NCBI GenBank assembly: GCA_902727945.1
Contig: CACVAV010000266.1
Location: forward strand, 8,910 to 21,532
Source of the DNA: an uncultured Thiotrichaceae bacterium
GTDB taxonomy: Bacteria > Pseudomonadota > Gammaproteobacteria > Thiotrichales > Thiotrichaceae
Direction of reading: 5' to 3'
DNA length: 12,623 nucleotides
Shown here: in pieces, positions 6,651-12,623 of the stretch
Position numbering within the stretch: position 1 is the stretch's first letter
Layout: the number at the start of each line of letters is the position of its first letter
Notes under the pieces: model-generated
Told to the model about the DNA's origin: nothing
What the model saw: the letters and a program-made list of their open reading frames with translations, nothing else
The model's database searches: none
Program-made: the position numbers and the translations under genes

Positions 6651-8483
6651 TCAGTCTTTCAAATGCCCCTCAATGACTCCCTTGATAGGCATCGGCTTTG
6701 AAATACCATATCCCTGACCATAATGAATACCCATATCACGCAGAATATTAATGATTTGCTCATTTTCCACATATTCTGCAATGATCTTTAAAGACATTAA
6801 TTGGCCAACCTGATTAATAGATTGCACCATAGCACGCCCGACATCATCCGTTACAATGTCTTTAATAAAGCTGCCATCAATCTTAAGGTAGTCAACCGGT
6901 AACTCCTTCAGGTAGGCAAAAGAACTAACGCCGGTACCAAAGTCATCCAGCGAAAAACTACACCCCAGCTTCTTTAGTGTATTAATAAATTTTCGCGCCA
7001 ATTCAAGATTATTAATAGCCAGCCGCTCTGTAATCTCAAAACAAAGCATCTTCGGTGAAACGCCCTCACGCTTTATAGCATCCAGCACAAACGGTAAAAA
7101 TTTAGGGTCATCAATACTCTGGCTTGATAAATTAACCGCAAATATAAGCTCTTTGTTTTTATCTAAGGTTTTAATTTTCGATAATAGTTCTGTGAAAACC
7201 CACCGATCCAGCTTTGGCATCATAGAATAATATTCGGCTGCCGGTATAAATTCATCCGGTGAAATAGGCGTGCCATCACTATCGAATAAACGTAACAAAA
7301 TTTCATAGTGACTATATGACTTCAGGAATTCACGTGCCTCTAAAGCATGTATCGGTTGCGCGTATAACTCAAACTGCCCCGTATCGAAAGCTGTTTTCAG
7401 CTTACCTACCCAGGTGAGCTGACCACGATGTTTCTGAATCGCATCATCGTTAGGTCGATACAAGTACAAACGATTCCCGCCTTTCTCTTTTGCAACCCGA
7501 CAAGTAGCATCAGCAACAGACAGCAAACGGTTAGGCGTACCGGAATTTTTTTGAATGGGAACAAAGCCCATACTAGCAGTAATCTTATGCACCTGGCCGT
7601 TCCATTTAAATGGATAGTGGGCAATACTACTGCGTACTTTTTCAGACTTCCTCAAAGCGACAACAGGCTCAGCTTCTTTGAATAATATGCCAAATTCATC
7701 ACCACCAATACGGGCCAGTACATCCTGATTTTTATCTATCGACGCTTTCAACAGATCCGCAATGCGCTCAATGAACAAGTCACCCGCATTGTGCCCTAAA
7801 GTATCATTAACCACCTTAAATTGATCCAGAGAGACATGGCAAAATGCATGCCTGAGTCCCCTCTGGCGCACCTCATCCAGAGCCACTTTCAACTTAAGCT
7901 CAAAACTTTTGCGATTTAATAATTTTGTCTGGGAATCATTAGTTTGCACGTAGGTTAACTGAGCGCGCAAGGCTCTTATTTCAGCCTGATCACGAAGCAA
8001 TAATAAATAATAACAACCAGGTGATTCATCATATTGATTAATGGCAATAGCACGCACCAGATAGCTGACCCCGAGTTCCTGAACACCCGAGCAACTCAGA
8101 GAGCACTCCCTGAACATTACCTGCTTTCCTGATTGCCCATCTTCCAACCAATTGACCGGACTGTGCTTCAAAGGATCCATCAGGTGGAACAGGTCGCTGT
8201 AAAATTTACCACGCACATTCGGCATTTTGCAACGGAGCAACTGTTCAGCGGAAGGGTTTATAAATTCAACATAGCCTTTCTCATTCACTAAAACAGCAGC
8301 TTCATTAATATCTAATAGCGCCGAAACCAGCACATTCTGCTGCAACAACTGACTCTGGTTTCCGAACCGCTTTCTCCAGAAAACGAAAACACCCAGCAAA
8401 ATCAATAGAAAAAGTGCAGCTGCCAACAGAGACCAATCAGGATGGCTAATGGCTAACAAACCAAAACTCAGACTTGCAACCAC
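6651..8483 (-). CDS. Membrane-anchored PAS-GGDEF-EAL cyclic-di-GMP enzyme
   Basis: A predicted two-way c-di-GMP enzyme of 610 residues. The N-terminus holds one or two membrane segments (about 3-13 and 17-36), followed by a basic RKRFGN stop. A PAS-like sensor lies at about 50-165 (ALLDINEAAVLVNEKGYVEFINPSAEQLL). The GGDEF domain (about 183-345) has D220, N226, D227 and intact GGDEF (260-264), plus KEKGGNRLY. The inhibitory RxxD site reads KNQD (251-254), so product inhibition is probably weakened. The EAL domain (about 360-605) has EILLR at 394-398 for EALLR, N451, E483 in CFEITE, DDFGTG (513-518), K534, E570 in AEYVEN (usually AEGVE) and Q590. All expected catalytic positions are thus present, and both activities are possible. 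The start is GTG at 8483 with AAGGGG 7 bases upstream. It lies 59 bases upstream of mpl. The ligand of the PAS domain is unknown. Confidence 0.92.
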   Translation of the reverse strand: MVASLSFGLLAISHPDWSLLAAALFLLILLGVFVFWRKRFGNQSQLLQQNVLVSALLDINEAAVLVNEKGYVEFINPSAEQLLRCKMPNVRGKFYSDLFHLMDPLKHSPVNWLEDGQSGKQVMFRECSLSCSGVQELGVSYLVRAIAINQYDESPGCYYLLLLRDQAEIRALRAQLTYVQTNDSQTKLLNRKSFELKLKVALDEVRQRGLRHAFCHVSLDQFKVVNDTLGHNAGDLFIERIADLLKASIDKNQDVLARIGGDEFGILFKEAEPVVALRKSEKVRSSIAHYPFKWNGQVHKITASMGFVPIQKNSGTPNRLLSVADATCRVAKEKGGNRLYLYRPNDDAIQKHRGQLTWVGKLKTAFDTGQFELYAQPIHALEAREFLKSYSHYEILLRLFDSDGTPISPDEFIPAAEYYSMMPKLDRWVFTELLSKIKTLDKNKELIFAVNLSSQSIDDPKFLPFVLDAIKREGVSPKMLCFEITERLAINNLELARKFINTLKKLGCSFSLDDFGTGVSSFAYLKELPVDYLKIDGSFIKDIVTDDVGRAMVQSINQVGQLMSLKIIAEYVENEQIINILRDMGIHYGQGYGISKPMPIKGVIEGHLKD

Positions 8484-8500
8484 CTAACAACCCCTTAATT

Positions 8501-8529
8501 ATTATAATTTTTTGATACTAAGATGATAA
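8501..8529 (-). promoter_or_regulatory. Candidate promoter of the GGDEF-EAL gene
   Basis: On the minus strand TTATCA (8529-8524), a 17-base spacer and TATAAT (8506-8501) match sigma70 well at -10 and moderately at -35. One difficulty is that the predicted start near 8494 falls inside the AAGGGG ribosome site (8496-8491), so the true promoter may lie further upstream. Confidence 0.35.
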
Positions 8530-8600
8530 GTTTAGTTAACTAGTTTGTACAGTTTGAGCAGATAAACGCGAATTACGACTGAATAGTAGTGCCTGACACG

Positions 8601-8636
8601 AAAAGGCAGCGTAATAGCTAACTACTACGCTGCCTT
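8601..8636 (-). terminator. Terminator of the rpsP-rimM-trmD-rplS operon
   Basis: AAGGCAGCGTA (8603-8613) pairs perfectly with TACGCTGCCTT (8626-8636): an 11-bp stem with a 12-base loop, ending in TTTTCG on the minus strand. It lies 38 bases past the rplS stop and separates the ribosomal operon from the c-di-GMP gene. Confidence 0.8.
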
Positions 8637-8674
8637 AAAATAGATACCGATCAAAAACCCGATCAAAAATTCTA

Positions 8675-9019
8675 TTAAACTTTCTCTTTGATACGAGCAG
8701 CTTTACCAGTACGACCACGTAGATAATAAAGCTTGGCACGACGCACATCACCGCGACGTTTTACCGTAATACCAGCAATACCATTGCTGTATGTCTGGAA
8801 GACGCGCTCAACACCTTCGCCATAAGAGATTTTGCGTACAGTGAACGCAGAATGCAGGCCGCGATTTTTAATCGCAATAACAACACCTTCATAGGCCTGT
8901 AGACGCTCTTTACCGCCTTCTTTAACTCGTACCTGAACAACAACTGTATCACCCGGTGCAAAATCCGGGATTTCCTTAGTCATTTGTTCCTGTTCCAACT
9001 GCTGGATAATCTTACTCAT
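8675..9019 (-). CDS. rplS: 50S ribosomal protein L19
   Basis: Large-subunit protein located near the interface with the 30S subunit. The protein has 114 residues (E. coli about 115). It shows the family body PGDTVVVQVRVKEG, LQAYEGVVIAIKNRG, AFTVRKISYGEGVERVFQ and the basic tail RAKLYYLRGRTGKAARIKE. The ATG at 9019 is chosen because MSKIIQQLEQEQM matches the family start and AGAGGT is just upstream; a TTG two codons earlier is not needed. The start overlaps the trmD end by eight bases, consistent with coupling. It is the last gene of the operon. Confidence 0.98.
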   Translation of the reverse strand: MSKIIQQLEQEQMTKEIPDFAPGDTVVVQVRVKEGGKERLQAYEGVVIAIKNRGLHSAFTVRKISYGEGVERVFQTYSNGIAGITVKRRGDVRRAKLYYLRGRTGKAARIKEKV

Positions 9020-9767
9020 GGTCAACCTCTGAAGAAACCTTGTATTCCTGTCTATATTCGTCCAACAGCGTTTGATCTGCTGGCTGTAAAATTCTATGTT
9101 CCAATAAATCCGGGCGTTTTACCCACGTTATCCCTAACGCTTGTTTTCTACGCCATTTTGCGATTGCCGCGTGATCACCACTTTTTAAAACAGCGGGGAC
9201 AACCTGACCCTCGATCGTTTCAGGACGTGTATAATGCGGACAATCAAGCAGTCCGTCACTAAAAGAATCCTGCTCAGCGGAGCCATCATGCCCTAAAACA
9301 CCGGGTAATAAACGCGAAATACTATCAATCAGCACCATCGCACCCAGTTCACCACCACTCAATACATAGTCACCGATTGAATATTCAGCATCGACTTCGA
9401 GCTTAATCACACGCTCATCAATGCCTTCATAACGCCCGCACAACAGAATCAAGTTTTTTTCTGCTGCTAATTCTTTGACTTTGTCCTGAGATAACTGCTG
9501 CCCCTGAGGGCTCAGATAAATCAGCTTCCCTTCATTCACGGATCTGACATCACGGATTGCTGCTAGCAGGCAATCAGCTTTCATCACCATTCCGGGGCCA
9601 CCACCATAGGGACGATCATCAACTGTCCGGTGCACATCGGTCGAATAATCACGAGGATTAATACATTCTACCGATACTAAGCCTTTTTCCGAGGCCCGAC
9701 GCACAACGCCGTTTTCAGTGACTGATGCAACCCAACCAGGAAACAGGGTAATTACGTCAAAGCGCAT
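9012..9767 (-). CDS. trmD: tRNA (guanine-37-N1)-methyltransferase
   Basis: Uses S-adenosylmethionine to methylate G37 next to the anticodon, preventing +1 frameshifts. It is a trefoil-knot (SPOUT) enzyme acting as a dimer. The protein has 251 residues. Motifs: RTVDDRPYGGGPGMVM (47-62), LCGRYEGIDERV (109-120), YSIGDYVLSGGELGAMVLID (129-148) of the knot, R152 in SRLLPGVLG, and D167 in DSFSDGLLDCPHYTRPE. The last two correspond to the catalytic Arg and Asp of E. coli TrmD. GAGGT precedes the ATG. There are 7 bases after the rimM stop, and the end overlaps rplS. Confidence 0.98.
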   Translation of the reverse strand: MRFDVITLFPGWVASVTENGVVRRASEKGLVSVECINPRDYSTDVHRTVDDRPYGGGPGMVMKADCLLAAIRDVRSVNEGKLIYLSPQGQQLSQDKVKELAAEKNLILLCGRYEGIDERVIKLEVDAEYSIGDYVLSGGELGAMVLIDSISRLLPGVLGHDGSAEQDSFSDGLLDCPHYTRPETIEGQVVPAVLKSGDHAAIAKWRRKQALGITWVKRPDLLEHRILQPADQTLLDEYRQEYKVSSEVDHE

Positions 9768-9774
9768 TCACACC

Positions 9775-10287
9775 TCAAAAATCCGGATCCCAATCAACCT
9801 GAACAATACCTTCATTCAAATCAACCTGCTTAATGACATCGTTCATAAGCCAGGGTATCCAACGTTCCCGGTCACCTTTGACGACCATAACATCATTAGC
9901 ACCGGTCTCAAATAAGTGGGATATTTCACCCAATTGTTGCCGATCGACAGTAACAACATTCAGGCCCATGAGGTCAGACCAGTAAAACTCATCAGCTGAT
10001 AGCTTAGGCAAAGCATCACGAACCGTACCAATCAGTGTGTCCTGCAAAGCTAATGCCTGATCACGATCAACTATCCCTTCGATATTAGCAACAATGCCTT
10101 TACCTTGGCGCTGACCATTCAACAATTTAACTTTCCGCCACTGACCAGCCTGCTGTAAATACCAGTCTTTGTAAGACAAAATATCATCTTGTTGCGCTGT
10201 ATAGCTATAAACTTTAATCCAGCCCTTAACACCGAACACACCGTTAACTTTCCCCAGTGTGATAATAGAGTCACTGTCAGACGGCAT
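9775..10287 (-). CDS. rimM: Ribosome maturation factor RimM
   Basis: Binds S19 and helps assemble the 30S head. The protein has 170 residues, slightly shorter than E. coli (about 182). The N-terminal beta-barrel covers about 8-90 (LGKVNGVFGVKGWIKVYSY) and the C-terminal PRC barrel about 98-168. Family markers are EFYWSDLMGL (100-109), ETGANDVMVVKG (127-138) and IPW (144-146). No convincing Shine-Dalgarno precedes the ATG: the 18 bases after the rpsP stop are AT-rich and contain a 9-bp tandem repeat. Initiation is probably coupled to rpsP. Confidence 0.97.
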   Translation of the reverse strand: MPSDSDSIITLGKVNGVFGVKGWIKVYSYTAQQDDILSYKDWYLQQAGQWRKVKLLNGQRQGKGIVANIEGIVDRDQALALQDTLIGTVRDALPKLSADEFYWSDLMGLNVVTVDRQQLGEISHLFETGANDVMVVKGDRERWIPWLMNDVIKQVDLNEGIVQVDWDPDF

Positions 10288-10290
10288 AAT

Positions 10291-10308
10291 TACAACTTAT
10301 ACAACTTA
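10291..10308 (-). repeat. 9-bp perfect tandem duplication across the rpsP stop
   Basis: The minus strand reads TAAGTTGTA twice in a row (10308-10300 and 10299-10291). The TAA of the first copy is the rpsP stop codon. The duplication fills most of the gap before the rimM start and contains no ribosome-binding sequence. Confidence 0.9.
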
Positions 10309-10560
10309 AGCTACAGCTGCCTTAGCGGCGTTGTCCAGTAATTTGGCAACACGATCACTAGGTTGTGCACCTTGTGCTTTCCAATGTGCAATGCGATCAT
10401 CTTCAAGGTGCAAGCGCACTTCCTGACCACGAGCCATAGGATTAAAGTATCCGAGACGCTCAATATAGCCACTATCACGAGGCTTGCGCTTATCGGTTAC
10501 AACAATATTGTAGAACGGGCGTTTTTTTGAACCACCACGAGCCAAGCGAATAACTACCAT
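10306..10560 (-). CDS. rpsP: 30S ribosomal protein S16
   Basis: Small-subunit assembly protein. The protein has 84 residues (E. coli 82). MVVIRLARGGSKKRPFYNIVV is the classic start, followed by SGYIERLGYFNPMA and DDRIAHWKAQGAQPSDRVAKLL. The tail is alanine-rich (AAKAAVA). The weak AAGG ribosome site is about 10 bases upstream. It is the first gene of the operon. Confidence 0.98.
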   Translation of the reverse strand: MVVIRLARGGSKKRPFYNIVVTDKRKPRDSGYIERLGYFNPMARGQEVRLHLEDDRIAHWKAQGAQPSDRVAKLLDNAAKAAVA

Positions 10561-10598
10561 AACTCAATAACCTTAAAATAGATTTAGATTGCCAGTTA

Positions 10599-10657
10599 GC
10601 AGAGTAGCTCTGCCAAAAGTAAACGCGCAATTGTACGGTTTTCTCAGAAAAAGTGAA
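10599..10657 (-). promoter_or_regulatory. rpsP operon promoter and leader hairpin
   Basis: On the minus strand TTCACT (10657-10652), a 16-base spacer and TACAAT (10635-10630) form a plausible sigma70 promoter; transcription would start near 10623, giving a leader of about 60 bases. That leader contains the perfect 6-bp hairpin GCAGAG-CTA-CTCTGC (10613-10599), whose role is unknown. Confidence 0.45.
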
Positions 10658-10702
10658 GCATCATCTGAAAAAATTATCAAAACTCTTACAAAATAAAGAC
10701 TT

Positions 10703-10744
10703 AAAACCTAAAAGAGCCATTGAGTTTCTACCCAAAGGCCCTTT
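10703..10744 (-). terminator. Terminator of the DUF1287 lipoprotein gene
   Basis: On the minus strand AAAGGGCC (10744-10737) pairs with GGCTCTTT (10718-10711), and an inner TTGGGT/ACTCAA helix closes on AGAA. The stem runs into CTCTTTTAGGTTTT. It lies about 22 bases past the stop at 10766. Confidence 0.75.
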
Positions 10745-10765
10745 CAACAAACCAGCCGACCCTAC

Positions 10766-11848
10766 TTAACGGGCTGAAGCTATCCATTGTTGATTTCTAT
10801 TTGGCAGATACCGGTAATGTCCGGTGATCGGCATAGCAAACAAAATATCCTCCATCCGGTCACCTTTGGCGATATTATGCACAATCATGTATCGATTGGG
10901 ATCCACAGGCGAGCGCCGGTTAACTACTAACCCAATATGCTCCTGTCCACCATTCCTCAAATCCCAGGTCACAAGATCACCCGGACGGTAATCAGCAGGA
11001 TTATTAGTCACCGGAAGACGACGACCATGACGCGAGAAAAATACTTTCAGGTTATGCACACGCCGATGATCAATATTAGGATCAGGTGAGGACAGCCCCC
11101 ACTTGGACAGGTTTGGGTATGCATTAAAGGCTCTTGACATATCTTCATGCACCAAGCGCTGCAGATCAACGCCTAAACGGCGGTATGAACGAATAACGGT
11201 ATCAGTACAAACACCAATATTGGCAGGAACATCGCCCATTGGATAGGCAATCGGAATATACCGCCCATCATACCTGACACGCTGATAAGTTCGGGCTATC
11301 GCTGCCTGTGATAAATTTTCAGCCAGATTCACATCTGACCTACGCTGGCGGACAACGCCCCTGGAAGCATATTGACGCTGTCGCTGAGCCTGCTGCCTCT
11401 GAGCAATTTGCTGCCTCTGCTGAGGCTGAGCAGGCCGTTGACGAGCCTGGTTCTGTATAAATTGACCAGGTAGCCCATAATGCGGCAACTTTGCTGGCTG
11501 AGCAGGTGCTGACCGGGTATAAGTTTTTTTATTACGAATATTGGAAGCAGCGGTAGCGGTAGCCCTATTTTTTTGGGCATTTTGGCGTTGTGTCATCCAT
11601 TGCTGGTTATACCACATGCGCTTCTTGTCGTATGCTGCATGATGCTCATCTTTGCCAACCGTCTTTTTCTGGACAATCACCACTTCTCTTTTGGCTGGAG
11701 GAGCAGCTTTTTCACTGGCTTTAGAAGCAGCCACGGGCTTAACAGCATTATTACTGCAACCAGACAATACTCCTGACATCATCACTGAAGCTGTCAGAAA
11801 AAAAATAGCGCATCCATTATTTTTGTTTATATTTAAAAATCCAAGCAT
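10766..11848 (-). CDS. DUF1287 lipoprotein with Gln/Arg-rich linker
   Basis: The protein has 360 residues. The signal peptide ends in lipobox LSGC, with lipidated Cys31. From about 32 to 172 is an unusual linker: Lys/Ala-rich, then very rich in Gln, Arg and Ala (about 133-170, with runs such as QPQQRQQIAQRQQAQRQRQ). Residues about 175-350 form a DUF1287 domain (as in E. coli YijF), a family placed near NlpC/P60-type papain-like enzymes. Seen are YPMGDVPANIGVCTDTVIRS (202-221) with Cys214, VHEDM, DPNIDHRRVHNLKVFF, YRPGDLVTWDL, HIGLVVN with His304, MIVHNIAKGD and ITGHYRYL. Cys214 and His304 are the likely catalytic pair by analogy; the substrate is unknown. AGGTAGG precedes the ATG. The long linker suggests reach from the membrane through the cell wall. 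It lies downstream of another lipoprotein gene, with its own terminator. Confidence 0.88.
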   Translation of the reverse strand: MLGFLNINKNNGCAIFFLTASVMMSGVLSGCSNNAVKPVAASKASEKAAPPAKREVVIVQKKTVGKDEHHAAYDKKRMWYNQQWMTQRQNAQKNRATATAASNIRNKKTYTRSAPAQPAKLPHYGLPGQFIQNQARQRPAQPQQRQQIAQRQQAQRQRQYASRGVVRQRRSDVNLAENLSQAAIARTYQRVRYDGRYIPIAYPMGDVPANIGVCTDTVIRSYRRLGVDLQRLVHEDMSRAFNAYPNLSKWGLSSPDPNIDHRRVHNLKVFFSRHGRRLPVTNNPADYRPGDLVTWDLRNGGQEHIGLVVNRRSPVDPNRYMIVHNIAKGDRMEDILFAMPITGHYRYLPNRNQQWIASAR

Positions 11849-11931
11849 CGCCTACCTCGTCCAAATCCTGGTATCAAAATGAGCACTGCAAAGCCAGTAC
11901 CAGCGAAGTTTAATGTAGCACTATTTACGGT

Positions 11932-11952
11932 AAAAACAACGGGTATAGCCCG
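11932..11952 (-). terminator. Weak terminator after the proline-rich lipoprotein gene
   Basis: CGGG (11940-11943) and CCCG (11949-11952) form a 4-bp GC stem with a 5-base loop. It is followed on the minus strand by TTGTTTTTA. The stem is too short for confident termination, so partial read-through into the DUF1287 gene is likely. Confidence 0.3.
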
Positions 11953-12011
11953 ATAAATCCGCAACCACATCAAAACTTCACCAATACCGGCCTAATCAGT
12001 CAAATTCTGGC

Positions 12012-12383
12012 TTATTGTTGATAATACTGCCTCAGATCAGAAGCAATTGGGATTGAGCCACGGTAATGACCTTTAGCCTTAACAGGTGGAACATAAATCG
12101 GCTGAGCAGGTCTTGGCATAACCTTTACCGGAGCTGGTCTGGCGATTACCGGGGCCGGCCTGGGTTTAACCACTGGAACCGGCCTTGCTACCGGCAATGG
12201 TGCCGGGCGTATAGGGGCAGGCTTAACATAAGGCTTCGGAGCAGGCTGAACAACAGGCTGCTCAATAACAGTCGGCGTCGGAGCCATGACAATTGGCTCA
12301 GGTGCCACTTGCTGATGACTACAAGCTGTTACAACAACAGATGTTGTAACAGTTAAAAAAATACCTTGAACATTTACTTTCAT
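12012..12383 (-). CDS. Proline-rich small lipoprotein, function unknown
   Basis: The protein has 123 residues. Residues 1-20 are a short lipoprotein signal ending in VVTAC, so Cys21 should be lipidated. Residues 27-100 are Pro/Ala/Val/Arg/Lys-rich with PAP, RPAP and KPAP repeats, an extended rod as in TonB-like or wall-spanning linkers. The last 18 residues, HYRGSIPIASDLRQYYQQ, are a distinct end motif. A very similar ending closes the incomplete gene upstream (12573-12623), suggesting tandem paralogues. No enzymatic motif is seen and the ribosome site is weak. A TATAAT -10 lies about 25 bases upstream of the ATG. The repeats also keep an antisense frame open, which is not a gene. Confidence 0.8.
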   Translation of the reverse strand: MKVNVQGIFLTVTTSVVVTACSHQQVAPEPIVMAPTPTVIEQPVVQPAPKPYVKPAPIRPAPLPVARPVPVVKPRPAPVIARPAPVKVMPRPAQPIYVPPVKAKGHYRGSIPIASDLRQYYQQ

Positions 12384-12407
12384 TTTTGGTGTCCACTTAT
12401 TGTGATT

Positions 12408-12435
12408 ATTATAGGAATTTATCGCACCATAAGAA
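12408..12435 (-). promoter_or_regulatory. Candidate promoter of the proline-rich lipoprotein gene
   Basis: On the minus strand TATAAT (12413-12408) is a perfect -10. TTCTTA (12435-12430), 16 bases upstream, is a weak -35. Transcription would start near 12402, about 19 bases before the ATG. Confidence 0.45.
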
Positions 12436-12499
12436 TATCAAGCACTTTCCTAACGTTAGCTTAACTTAACTCGCACCCAAGCTTGACACACCGGCGAAC

Positions 12500-12536
12500 A
12501 AAAAAGGCCGGTATCAAATTAATGATACCGGCCTTT
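12500..12536 (-). terminator. Strong terminator of the gene at the right edge
   Basis: AAAGGCCGGTATCA (12503-12516) pairs perfectly with TGATACCGGCCTTT (12523-12536): a 14-bp stem with a 6-base loop. The U6 tract is on the minus strand (A6 at 12500-12505). It lies 36 bases past the stop at 12573. On the plus strand the stem runs into TTTATTAAAG, so it could weakly act both ways. Confidence 0.9.
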
Positions 12537-12572
12537 ATTAAAGCTGATCAATCAGGAATACTTCTGAATCAA

Positions 12573-12623
12573 TCAGTTCTGGTACTGCTGCATCACACCA
12601 TCAATCTTGATAGGGCCTCTGTA
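12573..12623 (-). CDS. Partial gene: C-terminal end with YRG motif
   Basis: Only the last 16 codons and the stop are inside the window; the gene continues past the right edge. They read YRGPIKIDGVMQQYQN. This is the only minus-strand frame open from the window edge past the first ten codons, and it is followed by a strong terminator. The ending matches that of the neighbouring proline-rich lipoprotein at seven of sixteen positions (Y, R, G, I, I, Q, Y). The rest of the protein is unknown. Confidence 0.6.
   Translation of the reverse strand, partial: YRGPIKIDGVMQQYQN

Noticed and set aside
10766..10820. GHYRYL...QQW at the end of the DUF1287 protein as a third copy of the YRG tail motif
   Set aside because: GHYRY belongs to the conserved DUF1287 domain end, and the following residues do not fit the IxI...QY pattern.
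11868..11903. Inverted repeat CTGGTA/TACCAG upstream of the DUF1287 gene
   Set aside because: Only six base pairs with a 24-base loop, which is expected by chance.
12066..12356. 96-codon plus-strand open frame opposite the proline-rich lipoprotein
   Set aside because: It is kept open by the repetitive proline/alanine codons of the real gene. Its product is a run of Arg, Asn and Ser with no ribosome site or domain.

Overview
The window reads as chromosome of a gammaproteobacterium of moderate GC. The support is the nadK-recN pair (end-to-end TAATG overlap), the order rpsP-rimM-trmD-rplS, an mpl-ubiX pair like the one in Pseudomonas, and UbiX itself, which implies ubiquinone synthesis. Genus cannot be fixed from the sequence alone. 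Almost all of it is well-organised housekeeping DNA. There is no CRISPR array, tRNA, rRNA, intact insertion sequence or phage gene.

Layout. Bases 1-145 are a promoter region with repeated GTGAAA-type boxes. The plus strand then carries nadK (179-1045) and recN (1045-2712). A 370-base spacer (2713-3082) follows; it holds a hairpin oriented as a minus-strand terminator and a stretch open in both directions. Next on the plus strand are a small exported beta-rich protein (3083-3418) with its own strong terminator, and a multi-pass membrane protein (3628-4155) that looks like a YdjM/DUF457 relative lacking its usual polar ligands. From 4126 onward everything is on the minus strand. Reading right to left these are: an incomplete gene at the window edge (12573-12623), a proline-rich lipoprotein (12012-12383), a DUF1287 lipoprotein (10766-11848), the ribosomal operon rpsP-rimM-trmD-rplS (10560-8675), a PAS-GGDEF-EAL protein (6651-8483), mpl, ubiX and a thioredoxin (4180-4551).

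How they work together. rpsP-rimM-trmD-rplS is the classical translation operon: S16, a 30S maturation factor, the tRNA m1G37 methyltransferase and L19. Mpl recycles cell-wall tripeptide. UbiX makes prenylated FMN for UbiD. NadK supplies NADP, and RecN acts in double-strand-break repair. The c-di-GMP enzyme lies just upstream of mpl-ubiX on the same strand and could be co-transcribed with them. The right-hand end is a small envelope cluster: two lipoproteins plus the tail of a third gene. The two short ones end in a similar YRGxIxI...QY motif, so they look like tandem paralogues.

The most interesting leads are that shared C-terminal motif, a possible minus-strand small RNA between recN and the exported protein, the ligand-less YdjM-like membrane protein, a terminator embedded in a coding 3' end, and a 9-bp tandem duplication across the rpsP stop codon. 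No clearly new multi-gene system was found.
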